Part shown: positions 22,587 to 30,560 of the stretch, one piece after another
Layout of the letters: every line of letters begins with the position of its first letter
Numbering within the stretch: position 1 is the stretch's first letter
Assembly: GCF_050269735.1 (NCBI RefSeq)
Contig: NZ_JBNNIX010000001.1
Coordinates: forward strand, 1,116,001-1,180,000
DNA from: Paenisporosarcina sp050269735
GTDB taxonomy: Bacteria > Bacillota > Bacilli > Bacillales_A > Planococcaceae
DNA length: 64,000 bases
Reading direction: 5' to 3'
The notes under the pieces: model-generated
What the model was told of the DNA's origin: nothing
Databases searched by the model: none
The model's input: only the letters and a program-made list of their open reading frames with translations
Program-made: the position numbers and the translations under genes

Positions 22587-24731
22587 ATGAACGAAAATAT
22601 ATTGGTCACAGTTGGAGCGAATATTGCGGGTCTACAAAAGAATTTATCGACGGCAACTAGGGATCTTACCGGATTAGGAGTAACTTCTGCGAAGGTAATG
22701 CAGGGCATGAGTGCGGAAGCGTTTGGAATGGCGACGGAAATGAAAACGGCATTCACGAATCAACGCGAGTCGTTAATGGGCTTTGCTGACGATATGACGA
22801 AAATTAAATACGGGTACTTCCAAATGGCGCAAGGTGCTAAAGATTACCAAGGTACAACCGCCGAGTTTGTAAGTGATGTTGCGAAAATGGGCAAGGAGCA
22901 CAAGACTGTTACCGAGTCGATGATTAATAACAACGAATTAATGAAGGCATCGTTCTTCAAAACGGTCGGATCGATGTTAAATCGCTCGACACAGGCGAGT
23001 AAGATATCGGCGGAGTTCGATCGCCTGGGCAATCCGTTATATAGCGTCAATAAGGCGGGTCTTGCGGTTGCTGACAGTCTTAACAAGATTGCGTTTAACG
23101 GTAAAGCATCCGTGCTAGCGCTTAAAAGGCTAGGACCAACAGCTTCAATGAAATCGTTACAAGATATGACGATGCTTATCAATCAAGGTCTGACGCGTTT
23201 TGCTGGAGTTGCATTAATTGCGGCGGCTGGGGCATTCGTCTTCTATAGAGCGATGCATAAAGGCGCAATGGACTTAGATAAGGGATACGCCGAAGCATTT
23301 AAGAATATGAAGAATAGCGTCGGCAAGGCGTTCGAGCCGATGATTCAATTATTTGCGGACGTAATGGAGCCAGTGTTCGAGTTTATCGGGCACGTTGCAG
23401 ATTTGATAACCAAGTTTAACGAAGCGCATCCAACAATTGCGAAATTAATTGCAGGGTTCGTACTTTTACTACCGGCTTTAACGTTAATCCTCGCGCCGCT
23501 TGCAATAGGTATCGGATTAACCGGAGGCTTAACCGCTGCGTTCAGTGCGTTATGGCTCGTAATTGGTCCGATTGTCACGGGCTTTGCGGCCATGATGGCA
23601 ACGGTACTGCTCGTTACTGCGGTTATCGTCGGACTAGTTGCCGGCTTTATTTATATGTACAAGCGTTTCGATTGGTTTAAAAATGCGGTCGATACGGTTC
23701 TTTCGTTCCTTAAAGATACGTTCATAGCGGCTTGGAACACGATAAAAGACGTAGCAATAAAGGCAATCGACGGACTTGTTAAATTCGGTAAAGACATGAT
23801 GCAACAATTTGCGAAGTTTTGGGATGAAAACGGCAAGCAAATCATGACCTACGTTAAGGTCGCATGGGACGCCATCAGCTTACTCGTAAAAACGCAGTTA
23901 AACAACTTGAAACTCGCGTTCGAAATTGCATTCGCGGCAATCAAGGCGGTCGTACAAATCTTTTGGGAAGCGATAAAACTCGTTTTCAAAACGGTAATGA
24001 ACGTCGTACTCGGACTAGTCGAAGCGTGGCTTGCGGTATTCCGTGGCGATTGGCAAGGCGCCTGGGACGCGATTAAAGGAATCTTCGCGAAGACCTTTGA
24101 CGCAATCAAATCGTTTGCAGACGGTAGCTTAAATGCGCTGAAAGGCTTATTTTCCTCGATTCTCGGCTCGATAAAGGATTACATCGCTACTAACTTAGAG
24201 AACGTCAAAGGCACGTTTAAAGAGAAATGGGACGCGATACTGGCATTCTTAAAAGCGATTGACCTCGTAGAAACCGGTAAGAACATTATAGAAGGCTTGA
24301 TTCGCGGTATTGGTTCAATGGCTGGCGGGCTAGTCGACAAGGCAAAAGAAATTGCAAATTCGGTTAAAGACGTCTTCACGAATCTCTTTGATATCAATTC
24401 GCCGTCAAGATACATGCGAGACATGATCGGAGTCAACATGATTAAAGGTTGGGTCAACGGTATCGATGCGATGAAAGGAAAAATCGTCAGCACGGCTGCG
24501 GAAATGGGTAACCTCATGACGCCACAAGTGCCGGTAATGGCTTATAGCACGCCTAAAGGTGCCGGGGGGCTTAGTCAAAGCATAAAAGTTAGCGATGGCG
24601 GAGGCAATAAAGCAAACGGTGGTGTCGTAGTAAATCAAACAAACACATTTACGACTCAAAACTATACACCTGCTGAAATTGCTAGAAAACAAAAACAGAG
24701 CATGCAACAACTGGCAATGGAGTGGAGATAA
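22587..24731 (+). CDS. phage tail tape measure-like protein (714 aa)
   Basis: AAAAAGGAGTGAGGAA sets the start. The N-terminal third is helical and polar. Residues about 210-370 carry several long hydrophobic segments (GLTRFAGVALIAAAGAFVFY; LIAGFVLLLPALTLILAPLA; FAAMMATVLLVTAVIVGLVA), followed by tandem FW..I/W..I helical repeats with spaced tryptophans. LFDINSPSRYMRDMIG (about 618-633) is a signature of Gram-positive siphophage tape measures. The N-terminal NILVTVGANIAGLQKNLSTATRDL is also typical. It normally sets tail length and helps DNA entry. At 714 residues it is short, implying a tail of roughly 100 nm by the usual length rule (inference). No other tail structural gene but the chaperone is visible. 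Confidence 0.88.
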   Translation: MNENILVTVGANIAGLQKNLSTATRDLTGLGVTSAKVMQGMSAEAFGMATEMKTAFTNQRESLMGFADDMTKIKYGYFQMAQGAKDYQGTTAEFVSDVAKMGKEHKTVTESMINNNELMKASFFKTVGSMLNRSTQASKISAEFDRLGNPLYSVNKAGLAVADSLNKIAFNGKASVLALKRLGPTASMKSLQDMTMLINQGLTRFAGVALIAAAGAFVFYRAMHKGAMDLDKGYAEAFKNMKNSVGKAFEPMIQLFADVMEPVFEFIGHVADLITKFNEAHPTIAKLIAGFVLLLPALTLILAPLAIGIGLTGGLTAAFSALWLVIGPIVTGFAAMMATVLLVTAVIVGLVAGFIYMYKRFDWFKNAVDTVLSFLKDTFIAAWNTIKDVAIKAIDGLVKFGKDMMQQFAKFWDENGKQIMTYVKVAWDAISLLVKTQLNNLKLAFEIAFAAIKAVVQIFWEAIKLVFKTVMNVVLGLVEAWLAVFRGDWQGAWDAIKGIFAKTFDAIKSFADGSLNALKGLFSSILGSIKDYIATNLENVKGTFKEKWDAILAFLKAIDLVETGKNIIEGLIRGIGSMAGGLVDKAKEIANSVKDVFTNLFDINSPSRYMRDMIGVNMIKGWVNGIDAMKGKIVSTAAEMGNLMTPQVPVMAYSTPKGAGGLSQSIKVSDGGGNKANGGVVVNQTNTFTTQNYTPAEIARKQKQSMQQLAMEWR

Positions 24732-24737
24732 CATGAT

Positions 24738-24767
24738 GCTTCGCGGTTTAACTACCGCGGGGCTTTT
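24738..24767 (+). terminator. terminator after the tape measure gene
   Basis: GCTTCGCGGT pairs with ACCGCGGGGC, then TTTT. The GGGCTTAAATTAAAGCCC palindrome follows immediately. Confidence 0.8.
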
Positions 24768-24821
24768 CATATGGGCTTAAATTAAAGCCCGCCAAAAAAG
24801 ATAAACGAGGAGGAATAGAGC

Positions 24822-25139
24822 ATGACGCGAAGAACAATCGAGGTCGAGCAGGAATTACATCGGCACGCACCAGGTCACTTTAGTCTGATTGTCACCGTAA
24901 CAGACGACCATCTAGTGACATCACGCGAATTTACGTACTTCAAAACAAATCGCACTTACCCTGCCTTTAAGGGTCTCATCAGCACACTCCGAAATTACGA
25001 GAACGTCGATGTCTTATTTAAGACGGCAGATGATTACCTCAAAACGGAAATCAACGTAATACGCGAATCAAAAGGCACGTTAGCAAAAATGCTCGTCGAG
25101 TTACTGGACGAAAAGAACATCACAATTAAAGCGGTATAG
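24822..25139 (+). CDS. 105-aa protein of unknown function
   Basis: It starts behind ACGAGGAGGAATAGAG. The product is basic at the N-terminus and mixed alpha/beta (GHFSLIVTVTDDHLVTSREF), with a C-terminal helix (TLAKMLVELLDEKNITIKAV). No cysteine and no membrane segment. I recognise no family. Confidence 0.6.
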   Translation: MTRRTIEVEQELHRHAPGHFSLIVTVTDDHLVTSREFTYFKTNRTYPAFKGLISTLRNYENVDVLFKTADDYLKTEINVIRESKGTLAKMLVELLDEKNITIKAV

Positions 25140-25155
25140 AGTCGAAAGGGGAAAA

Positions 25156-25293
25156 ATGATAATGATAATGACTACGAATATGACAACAGAGCAGTTTAAC
25201 GAAAAGGTTCAAATAATGTTAGCAGAAATAAGAGAAATGAACGAAAAAACATCGCAGACAATCGACCGGATAGAGGCGACTGTATATGCGTAG
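25156..25293 (+). CDS. 45-aa helical small protein overlapping the HNH gene
   Basis: ATG 25156 follows AAAGGGG. The peptide begins MIMIMTTNMTTEQFNEK and is one long charged helix. Its stop (25291-25293) overlaps the start of the HNH gene in an ATGCGTAG arrangement, consistent with translational coupling. Confidence 0.5.
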   Translation: MIMIMTTNMTTEQFNEKVQIMLAEIREMNEKTSQTIDRIEATVYA

Positions 25294-25978
25294 AACTTGC
25301 CGTAAATGTGAAGAGAATAAGCCTATCGAGGATTTCGTGAAACATAAACGAAGTAAAAATGGTTACGCGAGGCTATGTAAATCGTGCAGAAACTCGTCAA
25401 TCACTAGGAATCGAAAGCCGCCGAAGGTATTCGTAGGGGAAACAGAACGCGAATGTATTATCTGCGGTGAGATAAAGCCTTTTGCGTTGTTTAAAAGAGA
25501 TTCTAGGAAGCCTAACGGGGTCGGATCACGTTGTAAGGGTTGCAATAAGAGCAGCGAACCTATTCCGCACAAAGCGTTTCATCGTCTGAAAGCGAAACAG
25601 AAACTCTATGACATCGAAATCGAAACGACGAAAGAAGAAGTCGCGCAGATATTCGAACTATTTGAGGGGCGTTGCGCCTACTGTAATATCGAGGAATCGG
25701 AAGAAACCGGTACGTTTCACCTGGAACATATTATCCCGATGTCGCGCGAAGGATCAAGGCACCACGTATCAAACCTTGCGATATCTTGTGCTTCTTGTAA
25801 CGCGAAGAAGAATAAGCGACCGTTAATCGAATTCTACCTGATGCACAAGCCGTTTACTGGCGCTATGCTCGACTTCATTTTCATATATGTAGCGAGGTTC
25901 AGCGGGCGTACACCGGAAGAAGTCGCCAAAGAGTTCTACGCGGAAGTTGCGGAGGTAGACGACGATGAACAAACGTGA
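25286..25978 (+). CDS. HNH endonuclease with two N-terminal zinc knuckles
   Basis: A 230-aa protein. Two Cys4 modules, CRKCEENKPIEDF...CKSC (residues about 4-36) and CIICGEIKPFALF...CKGC (about 58-86), precede the HNH nuclease core (about 128-185): CAYCNIEE, HLEHIIPMSREGSRHH, NLAISCASCNAKK. The core carries the metal-binding histidines and structural cysteines. In phages such genes sit beside terminase and aid packaging or act as homing nucleases. No terminase lies nearby, so packaging is not implied. Confidence 0.85.
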   Translation: MRRTCRKCEENKPIEDFVKHKRSKNGYARLCKSCRNSSITRNRKPPKVFVGETERECIICGEIKPFALFKRDSRKPNGVGSRCKGCNKSSEPIPHKAFHRLKAKQKLYDIEIETTKEEVAQIFELFEGRCAYCNIEESEETGTFHLEHIIPMSREGSRHHVSNLAISCASCNAKKNKRPLIEFYLMHKPFTGAMLDFIFIYVARFSGRTPEEVAKEFYAEVAEVDDDEQT

Positions 25979-26363
25979 ACGGTATTCATTACGCAGTAAG
26001 CTAGGCAGGAAAGCGAGAGCCGATTGCGTGAACTATGGCTGCGATACATGCCCGTTCGCTAAATGTATCGTCGATATTCAAACGGATAGAATCGAATCTA
26101 ATACGTGTCCTTACTTCGTAACGAGCGTGTTACCTTCCGATGAAATCCTGTACAACGACTATATCGAGGCTCTATCGAAAGAGCATCCGTTAAAGTCGGT
26201 AAAGGGCGAGAGCGAAGCAGTAACGAAGGATTGCTCGCGGTGTCATCACGCATTCATACCGAATAGCAATCGTCAGAAATACTGTAAATCTTGCGCTGAT
26301 TCGGTTGCTCGTAGGCAGTGGCGAGAAAGCAAGGCAAACGCTCGGCTAGATGTCCAACGTTAG
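25965..26363 (+). CDS. cysteine-rich putative zinc-binding protein (132 aa)
   Basis: It overlaps the HNH gene by 14 bp, with GCGGAGGTAG upstream. The N-terminal cluster is ADCVNYGCDTCPFAKC and the C-terminal ribbon is CSRCHHAFIPNSNRQKYCKSC, followed by a basic helix. The second module resembles zinc ribbons found in phage DNA-binding proteins. It is likely co-translated with, and possibly a partner of, the HNH protein. Confidence 0.6.
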   Translation: MNKRERYSLRSKLGRKARADCVNYGCDTCPFAKCIVDIQTDRIESNTCPYFVTSVLPSDEILYNDYIEALSKEHPLKSVKGESEAVTKDCSRCHHAFIPNSNRQKYCKSCADSVARRQWRESKANARLDVQR

Positions 26364-26479
26364 AGATTTACGAAGCCTTGATATGACTACGTTTCTAGCG
26401 TGTCGAAATGGTAAAAAACGAGGGTAGTCGTGTATTTGCCCACTATCGTATTTTTTACTACTAAATCGGAGGTGGTCAG

Positions 26480-26761
26480 ATGATAAAAGTCAGCATAAAA
26501 AGGACGGAAGTTGAAACGGTTATTATCGCTAAGACGGGCATACCCGGAGAAAAGCCGTTCAAATTTGACTCGCTAAGTCCTCGGATCACAGAAAAAAGTA
26601 TACGGCTTATTTTGCCGATGATGATAGAAACTGAGCGCGACAAACGAGCGCGCAAGGCACACCGCAAACTGGAATTAGCCGCAATCAAAGAAGAAAAAGC
26701 AGCGAAATTAGAGGGGATTGAAGCGAATGGCACGGAAGTCAACGAAGAAGGCACGGTTTGA
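26480..26761 (+). CDS. 93-aa charged protein of unknown function
   Basis: It starts behind ATCGGAGGTGG. The N-terminal half is beta-rich (VETVIIAKTGIPGEKPF). The C-terminal half is a long charged helix (ERDKRARKAHRKLELAAIKEEKAAKLEG in pieces). It is preceded by a hairpin with long A and T tracts (26411-26460) that may be a terminator. It overlaps the next gene. Confidence 0.55.
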   Translation: MIKVSIKRTEVETVIIAKTGIPGEKPFKFDSLSPRITEKSIRLILPMMIETERDKRARKAHRKLELAAIKEEKAAKLEGIEANGTEVNEEGTV

Positions 26762-26930
26762 CGCGTTATCTCAACGAGAACAAAACCGAGAACGTAAAAG
26801 AAAGTTGAAATCGGGGCGTAACGACGGCAACAAATGGGGCCATCATGTCCTATCGAAACTGGAAGCGTTAAAGGACGGTGACAACGATGGCAACATCGAA
26901 AAAGAAGAACGAGAGAAATCGCAGAAGTAA
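26727..26930 (+). CDS. 67-aa very basic small protein
   Basis: I choose ATG 26727, which lies about 10 nt from GAGGGG; a TTG at 26718 is too close to that site. The product is Lys/Arg-rich (MARKSTKKARFDALSQREQN), with no cysteine. It overlaps both neighbours in different frames. It may bind nucleic acid. I recognise no family. Confidence 0.45.
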   Translation: MARKSTKKARFDALSQREQNRERKRKLKSGRNDGNKWGHHVLSKLEALKDGDNDGNIEKEEREKSQK

Positions 26931-27024
26931 AGAACGCCAGGCGGAAGAATACCGGAAATTCCGAGAGCAGTTCGTTGAGCAGGAAGCAAAGAAAAGTAAC
27001 CACGGTAGACGTAGACAAAATTAA
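26887..27024 (+). CDS. 45-aa highly basic peptide
   Basis: ATG 26887 lies inside the previous gene in another frame, with GGACGGTGACAACG upstream (weak site). The peptide is almost all charged (MATSKKKNERNRRSKERQAE). The element-like codon pattern and clean stop before the next GGAGG favour a real gene, but the overlap makes this uncertain. Confidence 0.4.
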   Translation: MATSKKKNERNRRSKERQAEEYRKFREQFVEQEAKKSNHGRRRQN

Positions 27025-27048
27025 AAATATAACGGAGGTAATAGAACA

Positions 27049-27399
27049 ATGAACAGACGACAAGCAGAGATATTAGAACAAATGGAACAAGCAAATAAAA
27101 ACTTACCTACAGGGGGAATTAAAATGACAAAATTAAAATGGGCAGGCGTAAAGTATATGACTAAATCAACATTACAAAAGGCGTTTCATACAGAAGAGGA
27201 CATTCAAAAATACCTTGAAGCAAATCCGCAATATACGATTAACCAGCGCTTTGGACATACGAAAATGATTAACGTTGAGTTCTATGAACGTGCATACGCG
27301 TTTACAGAAGTGAACCATATGGGATACAGAATTCCTAAACGTTGGTTGACCGACGAAGAAGTCGAAGAATACCTAAAGGATCCTAACGCAACTATATAA
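27049..27399 (+). CDS. 116-aa protein of unknown function
   Basis: ATG 27049 follows ACGGAGGTAATAGAACA. A second start (ATG 27124) has its own AGGGGGAAT site, so a shorter product is possible. The main part reads TEEDIQKYLEANPQYTINQRF and a C-terminal YRIPKRWLTDEEVEEYL, suggesting a small alpha/beta domain. Its base composition is more AT-rich than neighbours. I recognise no family. Confidence 0.6.
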   Translation: MNRRQAEILEQMEQANKNLPTGGIKMTKLKWAGVKYMTKSTLQKAFHTEEDIQKYLEANPQYTINQRFGHTKMINVEFYERAYAFTEVNHMGYRIPKRWLTDEEVEEYLKDPNATI

Positions 27400-27413
27400 A
27401 AACAAACGGGGTC

Positions 27414-27443
27414 GGCGTCTATCGGGAAAATAGATGCCTTTTT
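27414..27443 (+). terminator. terminator before the tail chaperone gene
   Basis: GGCGTCTA pairs with TAGATGCC around a 9-nt loop, followed by TTTTT. Confidence 0.8.
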
Positions 27444-27506
27444 GTATGCCCTTTTTACGCGGATAAAATTATGTGCGCGCGGCACAAAAACGTAGGAGAC
27501 TAACAC

Positions 27507-27872
27507 ATGGCTACTTTCAAAATTAACGGCAAAGAGCACGACTTAAAATTGACGTATGCAGCGGTGCAATACCTAAACAAACTTGAAGAAGGCGGGTCTA
27601 TGACAATCGTCGGTAAAGCGATGCAAGGCGATTCCGATTTATTCCCGCACATTCTCTTAGCTGGCTTAAAGCATACGGGGCTAGACCATTCGCTAGAAGA
27701 CGTACAACAAGCGCTCGAAATTGCATTCGAAGAACAACGCCTGGACTTTCTTTCAATCATGCGTATCTCTAATGAGGTTATCTCGGAGAGTTTTTTCTAC
27801 AAACCGCTGATCGACAAGATGATGGCCGACAACAAGGAAGCGAAGACGGCACTCGCCAGCCTACTGAAATAG
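27507..27872 (+). CDS. phage tail assembly chaperone (gpG-like)
   Basis: A 121-aa acidic protein starting MATFKINGKEHDLKLTYAAV, then LEDVQQALEIAFEEQRLDFL and ISNEVISESFFYKPLIDKMM. This is the pattern of Gram-positive siphophage tail assembly chaperones, which hold the tape measure protein during tail assembly. Typical members are followed by an extension made by programmed frameshifting, and T TTT TTC occurs in frame at 27791-27797 (codons 95-97). In phages the gene lies just upstream of the tape measure gene; here it is 2.8 kb downstream. Confidence 0.8.
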   Translation: MATFKINGKEHDLKLTYAAVQYLNKLEEGGSMTIVGKAMQGDSDLFPHILLAGLKHTGLDHSLEDVQQALEIAFEEQRLDFLSIMRISNEVISESFFYKPLIDKMMADNKEAKTALASLLK

Positions 27873-28219
27873 TAGAGCCGGTAGAGGCGTATTTAAAAGA
27901 CTTAAATGACGTTGAGAGAGCGGTAGCTGAGGGTTATCGCTATCTTGCGTTGAAACCGTGGGAAGTTTATTCGTTAACGCCTCGCGAATTCCAAATACTT
28001 ATGCGTGCGTACCAGGAACGTCAATACGACGAATTCGACCGCATGGCTTTTCAAACAATGATGGTTCGTCAAGCGTATCACGCGAAGAAGTTAAAGCACG
28101 CGGACTTATTTAAGCGGTCCGAGCAAAATAAACCGAAACGCGACGTCAAGGAACTTAAAGCCGAAATGGAGCGACAACAAGCGCTACTCGATACGCTAAT
28201 ACTTCAACCGAAGAAATAA
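27797..28219 (+). CDS. -1 frame extension of the tail chaperone (gpGT-like)
   Basis: This frame is open from the slippery heptamer to 28219 and is in the -1 register relative to the chaperone. Slipping at 27791-27797 would give a product of about 237 aa: chaperone residues 1-97, a polar Gln/Asp/Gly-rich linker, then ALKPWEVYSLTPREFQILMRAY and YDEFDRMAFQTMMVRQAYHAKK, a domain typical of the second half of frameshifted chaperones. The first ATG in this frame is at 27950, without a ribosome site, which argues for frameshift expression rather than a separate gene. Confidence 0.65.
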   Translation, partial: LQTADRQDDGRQQGSEDGTRQPTEIVEPVEAYLKDLNDVERAVAEGYRYLALKPWEVYSLTPREFQILMRAYQERQYDEFDRMAFQTMMVRQAYHAKKLKHADLFKRSEQNKPKRDVKELKAEMERQQALLDTLILQPKK

Positions 28220-28222
28220 TAA

Positions 28223-28268
28223 TCGTGATGCGCTCGGAAGGCTTCGCAACCCTTACCCAACATCACGA
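28223..28268 (+). ncRNA. possible structured RNA element after the chaperone
   Basis: TCGTGATG (28223-28230) and CATCACGA (28261-28268) form a perfect 8-bp closing stem around a 30-nt loop containing GCTCGGAAGGCTTCGC. No T-run follows, so it is not a simple terminator. Confidence 0.3.
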
Positions 28269-28358
28269 GGTTTAAATCCGTGGCAGTACGTCGGTGGAAC
28301 GCTGACTCCATCCGATTAGCAATACAAAAAATACAAAACACAAAGGGGAAAATATCCA

Positions 28359-28943
28359 ATGAATGCAAAATTACAATTACTACAAGACCGTATTAACGGC
28401 GATGTAAAAAATCTAAAGGTTAATTTATTCCAAAGCGACCGATCAGGTAGTAATGAAAGTATAAAGAACGCAATAATTGCAAGTGAATGGGCGGAACTCG
28501 ACCGAAAAGTCGCAGATACTCGCGCAGAATACGCAGAATTCCGTACTAATGAAATCAATAGCGCTAAAAAGGCGTCAGCATTAAATACTCATGTGTTAAC
28601 GACAGCGGATCATTCACATTCGAAAGCGTTAGCTACTACAGTAAGTTTAGACTTAATTGCGGCGGCAGACGTAGAAACGCAGAACACAGTCTTAAACGAA
28701 TTAGAAGGCGTTCTCGCACTACTGACTGACCCCGAAAAAGTAGCATTCGGAAAGCATGTGCCGGGGATTTACGATTTATTGCTCGATAAAGCAGCGTCAA
28801 AAGCGACATTACAAGGCGTAATCAACGAATGTAAAAACATCCCGAATCTTCACGGAGCGCGATTGGCAGAGGCGGAAGCATTGCCGGCAGTAATTGGCGA
28901 TGAATATGATACGTTAAAAGCTGACTACGAAGCATCGCTATAA
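28359..28943 (+). CDS. 194-aa helical protein of unknown function
   Basis: The start follows AAAGGGGAAAATATCCA. The first 75 residues form a charged helix (LQLLQDRINGDVKNLKVNL; EWAELDRKVADTRAEYAEFR), and the middle is Ala/Leu-rich and helical. No cysteine except one near the end, and no membrane segment. Position after a tail chaperone and the coiled-coil character could fit a structural or scaffold role, but this is only suggestive. Confidence 0.6.
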   Translation: MNAKLQLLQDRINGDVKNLKVNLFQSDRSGSNESIKNAIIASEWAELDRKVADTRAEYAEFRTNEINSAKKASALNTHVLTTADHSHSKALATTVSLDLIAAADVETQNTVLNELEGVLALLTDPEKVAFGKHVPGIYDLLLDKAASKATLQGVINECKNIPNLHGARLAEAEALPAVIGDEYDTLKADYEASL

Positions 28944-28956
28944 TACTATAGCAATC

Positions 28957-28985
28957 GACCACTCTACGCGGGGTGGTCTTTTTTA
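28957..28985 (+). terminator. terminator
   Basis: GACCACTC pairs with GGGTGGTC, followed by TTTTTTA. Confidence 0.85.
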
Positions 28986-29015
28986 TTTACACAAAAAACG
29001 AAAAGAGGCGGACAA

Positions 29016-29345
29016 ATGCACCCGTTTAAAGAATATCGAATCACGGTCAACCGAAACGAAATCGCACCGATGCGTTTAGGAGTACCGCAGACGCCCGGTT
29101 TTACGTATAATGTCTTCGCAGAATCCGATACAAGCCACGAAAAACTAACGTCAGTTAAAAATAAGCCGTTATACGACGCAATCGACGAAGGATTAGCGAC
29201 ATTCCTCATGCTATTGGCGGTGCGTAACGAGAAAGCTATCGTTCGCGTGCAAGTCCAGGGGCTACCGTTTTCACACGGCGGCAAACAGATGATCCGTGAT
29301 AAATACGCAGCTGAAATGTATTTCGTGAATTTCTACTTCGATTAA
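29016..29345 (+). CDS. 109-aa protein of unknown function, last high-GC gene
   Basis: It starts behind AAAGAGGCGG. Mixed alpha/beta: YRITVNRNEIAPMRLGVPQT and a C-terminal EKAIVRVQVQGLPFSHGGKQMI. No membrane segment or cysteine. After it the base composition drops to the AT-rich cargo. Confidence 0.6.
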   Translation: MHPFKEYRITVNRNEIAPMRLGVPQTPGFTYNVFAESDTSHEKLTSVKNKPLYDAIDEGLATFLMLLAVRNEKAIVRVQVQGLPFSHGGKQMIRDKYAAEMYFVNFYFD

Positions 29346-29382
29346 AACTGGGGGTATTATCGAGGATTAATACAGATAGACG

Positions 29383-29484
29383 ATGATGTCCACCTTAGCT
29401 GGTACCCTTCTTATTAAACAGAGAAAAAGGAATAAGGTGGGTGAAATAGTTAATGATTCTATCTTTACTAATTTTGTGTTTTAA
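29383..29484 (+). CDS. possible 33-aa peptide upstream of the protease
   Basis: A short frame MMSTLAGTLLIKQRKRNK... ending IVNDSIFTNFVF lies 50 bp before the protease. The only upstream GAGG is about 12 nt away, so translation is doubtful. It is a possible peptide substrate or leader, or chance. Confidence 0.25.
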   Translation: MMSTLAGTLLIKQRKRNKVGEIVNDSIFTNFVF

Positions 29485-29534
29485 TAGATTTAGACGTATT
29501 TTATGGATTTTTTTTGAAAAAGGTGGATAAAGTG

Positions 29535-30560
29535 ATGAGGTTCATATGTAAAAGTAATTCAACATTAAATTTACGACAAATAGAGTTGATGGAGTCTAAT
29601 TCATGTCGTATTGAGTACACGGCTAAACTGGGATTTTATTATATAGTTGAAGCTTTGTCTGCATCACATATATCCGATTTGAACATTTTTGATTCTGTAA
29701 GTGTTCCCGCAAAATTAAAATTGGCTGATGTTTCGTTGTTTCCACAAATATCCAATAAACCCTTAAAAAAGGAAGATTATGTAGGATGGAAGGTTAAAGT
29801 AGCAGTAATTGACAGTGGTCTAAAAACCGAAAATGGACTTAACATTATCTATTCAAAAGACTATACTGGCAATTCACATACGATTGCAAATAATCATGGT
29901 ACTCAAGTTGCCAAAATAATTCAGTATTTTGCTCCACGTGCATGTTTTATTAATTTAAAAGTTTCGCATGACTTTGAGTTCTCGGAAGATTATGTAATCC
30001 CTGCTTTAGATGAAGCGATGGATCAAGAAGCAGATATAATCAATCTATCTTTCGGTATACTTAGAAAACAATTATGTATTGGGAATTGTGTTATTTGTGA
30101 CTATGTTAATAAAGTGTCCGAACTAGGGTATACTGTCATCACTGCATCAGGTAATGAAGGAGTTGCAGGTACAGGAAGCGTATGTTGTCCAGGAAGAGCT
30201 GAAAAGTCGATCACAGTTGGTCAAGTGGATAAGACAGGAAAAAATGTATCAAGTCATAGTGGAAAAGGGATGCCGGACCTACTGAAACCTAATATTATTG
30301 CTCCTGGGGAAATTACCGTGGTAATTGACAAAACATACACATATAATAGCGGTACTTCCTTCTCTACACCCGTAGTAGCTGGTGTGCTTGCATCCATGTT
30401 TCATCTATCGTATGATAGAAGAACAATTATTTCCAATCTGTTTAGTTCAGCAAGGAAATTAAAAAGCGTAGCCGATTATCATCAAGGGTCTGGTGTCTTG
30501 GATTTAAAAAATTTTTTGGAGGTATGTGCACATGACAAATCGTTATCTAATAAAAGTTAA
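29535..30560 (+). CDS. cytoplasmic subtilisin-like (S8) serine protease
   Basis: ATG 29535 follows AAGGTGG with 8-nt spacing; a TTG at 29514 is less likely. The 341-aa product lacks a signal peptide and membrane helix. Residues 1-75 look like an I9 propeptide-type domain (FYYIVEALSASHISDL). The S8 domain carries the catalytic triad: Asp in VAVIDSGL, His in NNHGTQVA, Ser in GTSFSTPVVAG, plus the oxyanion Asn in TASGNEG. Several cysteines lie between His and Ser. The DNA is AT-rich against the element, marking it as cargo. It is translationally linked to the next gene. Possible roles are a defence or toxin protease or peptide maturation; neither is proven. Confidence 0.85.
   Translation: MRFICKSNSTLNLRQIELMESNSCRIEYTAKLGFYYIVEALSASHISDLNIFDSVSVPAKLKLADVSLFPQISNKPLKKEDYVGWKVKVAVIDSGLKTENGLNIIYSKDYTGNSHTIANNHGTQVAKIIQYFAPRACFINLKVSHDFEFSEDYVIPALDEAMDQEADIINLSFGILRKQLCIGNCVICDYVNKVSELGYTVITASGNEGVAGTGSVCCPGRAEKSITVGQVDKTGKNVSSHSGKGMPDLLKPNIIAPGEITVVIDKTYTYNSGTSFSTPVVAGVLASMFHLSYDRRTIISNLFSSARKLKSVADYHQGSGVLDLKNFLEVCAHDKSLSNKS

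Noticed and set aside
27950..28219. Independent 89-aa gene starting at ATG 27950
   Set aside because: No ribosome site at this ATG. The frame is open back to a slippery heptamer in the upstream chaperone gene, so a -1 frameshift extension is preferred.
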